DNA of 13,262 nucleotides, taken from the NCBI GenBank assembly GCA_958423535.1, contig CATZRJ010000042.1, positions 1-13,262 of the forward strand, read 5' to 3'. Under the pieces are notes generated by a model. It was not told the origin of the DNA, ran no database searches, and saw only the letters and a program-made list of their open reading frames with translations. The position numbers were made by a program, and so were the translations under genes. Source of the DNA: an uncultured Collinsella sp. (lineage in GTDB: Bacteria; Actinomycetota; Coriobacteriia; Coriobacteriales; Coriobacteriaceae). Position 1 is the first letter of the stretch. The number at the start of each line of letters is the position of its first letter. This document shows positions 13,091 through 13,262 of this stretch, in pieces.

Positions 13091-13252
13091 GTTCCCTACC
13101 GTTCGCCGAATGTAGAATGGTAATTAATTATCAAGTAAGATAATAATTTATTAAATGGCAACGGGTACCTCTGTCGTACGAATGTCAACGGTGTTCGCAT
13201 AGTCGATGACCGTTGATATAGTTGACCTCAACTTGTAAAGGAGGGTGCGCAC
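13091..13252 (+). promoter_or_regulatory. AT-rich upstream region of the last gene with clustered half-sites
   Basis: This gap contains a strongly AT-rich block (13120-13157) unlike the rest of the window. It includes the palindrome TAATTAATTA (13121-13130) and the dyad ATTATC/GATAAT (13127-13132 and 13139-13144). Further down, ATGTCAACGGT (13182-13192) faces ACCGTTGATAT (13209-13219) with one mismatch, and GTTGA-CC-TCAAC (13221-13232) follows. I cannot fix a promoter, but a regulated one is likely here. Confidence 0.45.
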
Positions 13253-13262
13253 ATGCCGCAGA
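13253..13262 (+). CDS. Start of an unidentified gene, cut by the window edge
   Basis: ATG CCG CAG begins 7 bases after AAAGGAGGG (13237-13245), the strongest ribosome binding site in the window. Only Met-Pro-Gln is visible, so no function can be given. The position after the modC terminator and an operator-like region suggests a separately regulated transcript. Confidence 0.6.

Overview
The window looks like chromosomal DNA of a high-GC, anaerobic, gut-type actinobacterium of the Coriobacteriia, most likely Collinsella or a close relative. This is an inference from strong G/C third-position bias, AGGAGG-type ribosome binding sites, a Tat-type lipoprotein signal on a binding protein, a cysteine-rich C_GCAxxG_C_C protein typical of anaerobes, and intergenic palindromes built around GGGACTGT. 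No rRNA, tRNA, CRISPR array, transposase or phage gene is seen.

Left part (1-4950). The 3' end of a YigZ/IMPACT-like gene (1-186) meets a convergent C_GCAxxG_C_C gene (255-701, minus), with a strong terminator between them. Divergent from the latter is an O-acetylhomoserine sulfhydrylase-type PLP enzyme (932-2215). Two hairpins follow, then a 12-helix MFS exporter (2357-3661), a xanthine phosphoribosyltransferase (3821-4399) and a small GGQ-containing release-factor-like protein (4483-4863). The last gene is bracketed by two palindromes that share a 16-nt arm segment.

Middle (4951-7632). A two-gene minus-strand unit encodes a CLC-family anion transporter, resembling the fluoride-exporting CLC-F branch, followed by a YegS/DgkB-type lipid kinase. 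A 210-bp divergent region with a conspicuous inverted repeat separates it from the next block.

Right part (7633-13046). This is a molybdenum block in two transcription units. moeA and mogA carry out the final steps of molybdenum cofactor synthesis and end at a terminator. modA, modB and modC (binding lipoprotein, permease, ATPase) import molybdate, and a dense set of inverted repeats precedes modA. The permease is unusual: it has a signal peptide and about 185 residues of apparently extracytoplasmic sequence before the normal ModB core, plus a charged cytoplasmic tail. After a terminator, an AT-rich region with four TCAAC/GTTGA half-sites leads into a gene of which only the first codons are present.

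Most genes are ordinary housekeeping or accessory metabolism. The points that deserve a second look are the chimeric ModB, the palindrome pair around the ribosome-rescue candidate, the modA upstream operator-like region, terminators placed just ahead of start codons, and the CLC-F-like transporter with no visible fluoride riboswitch.
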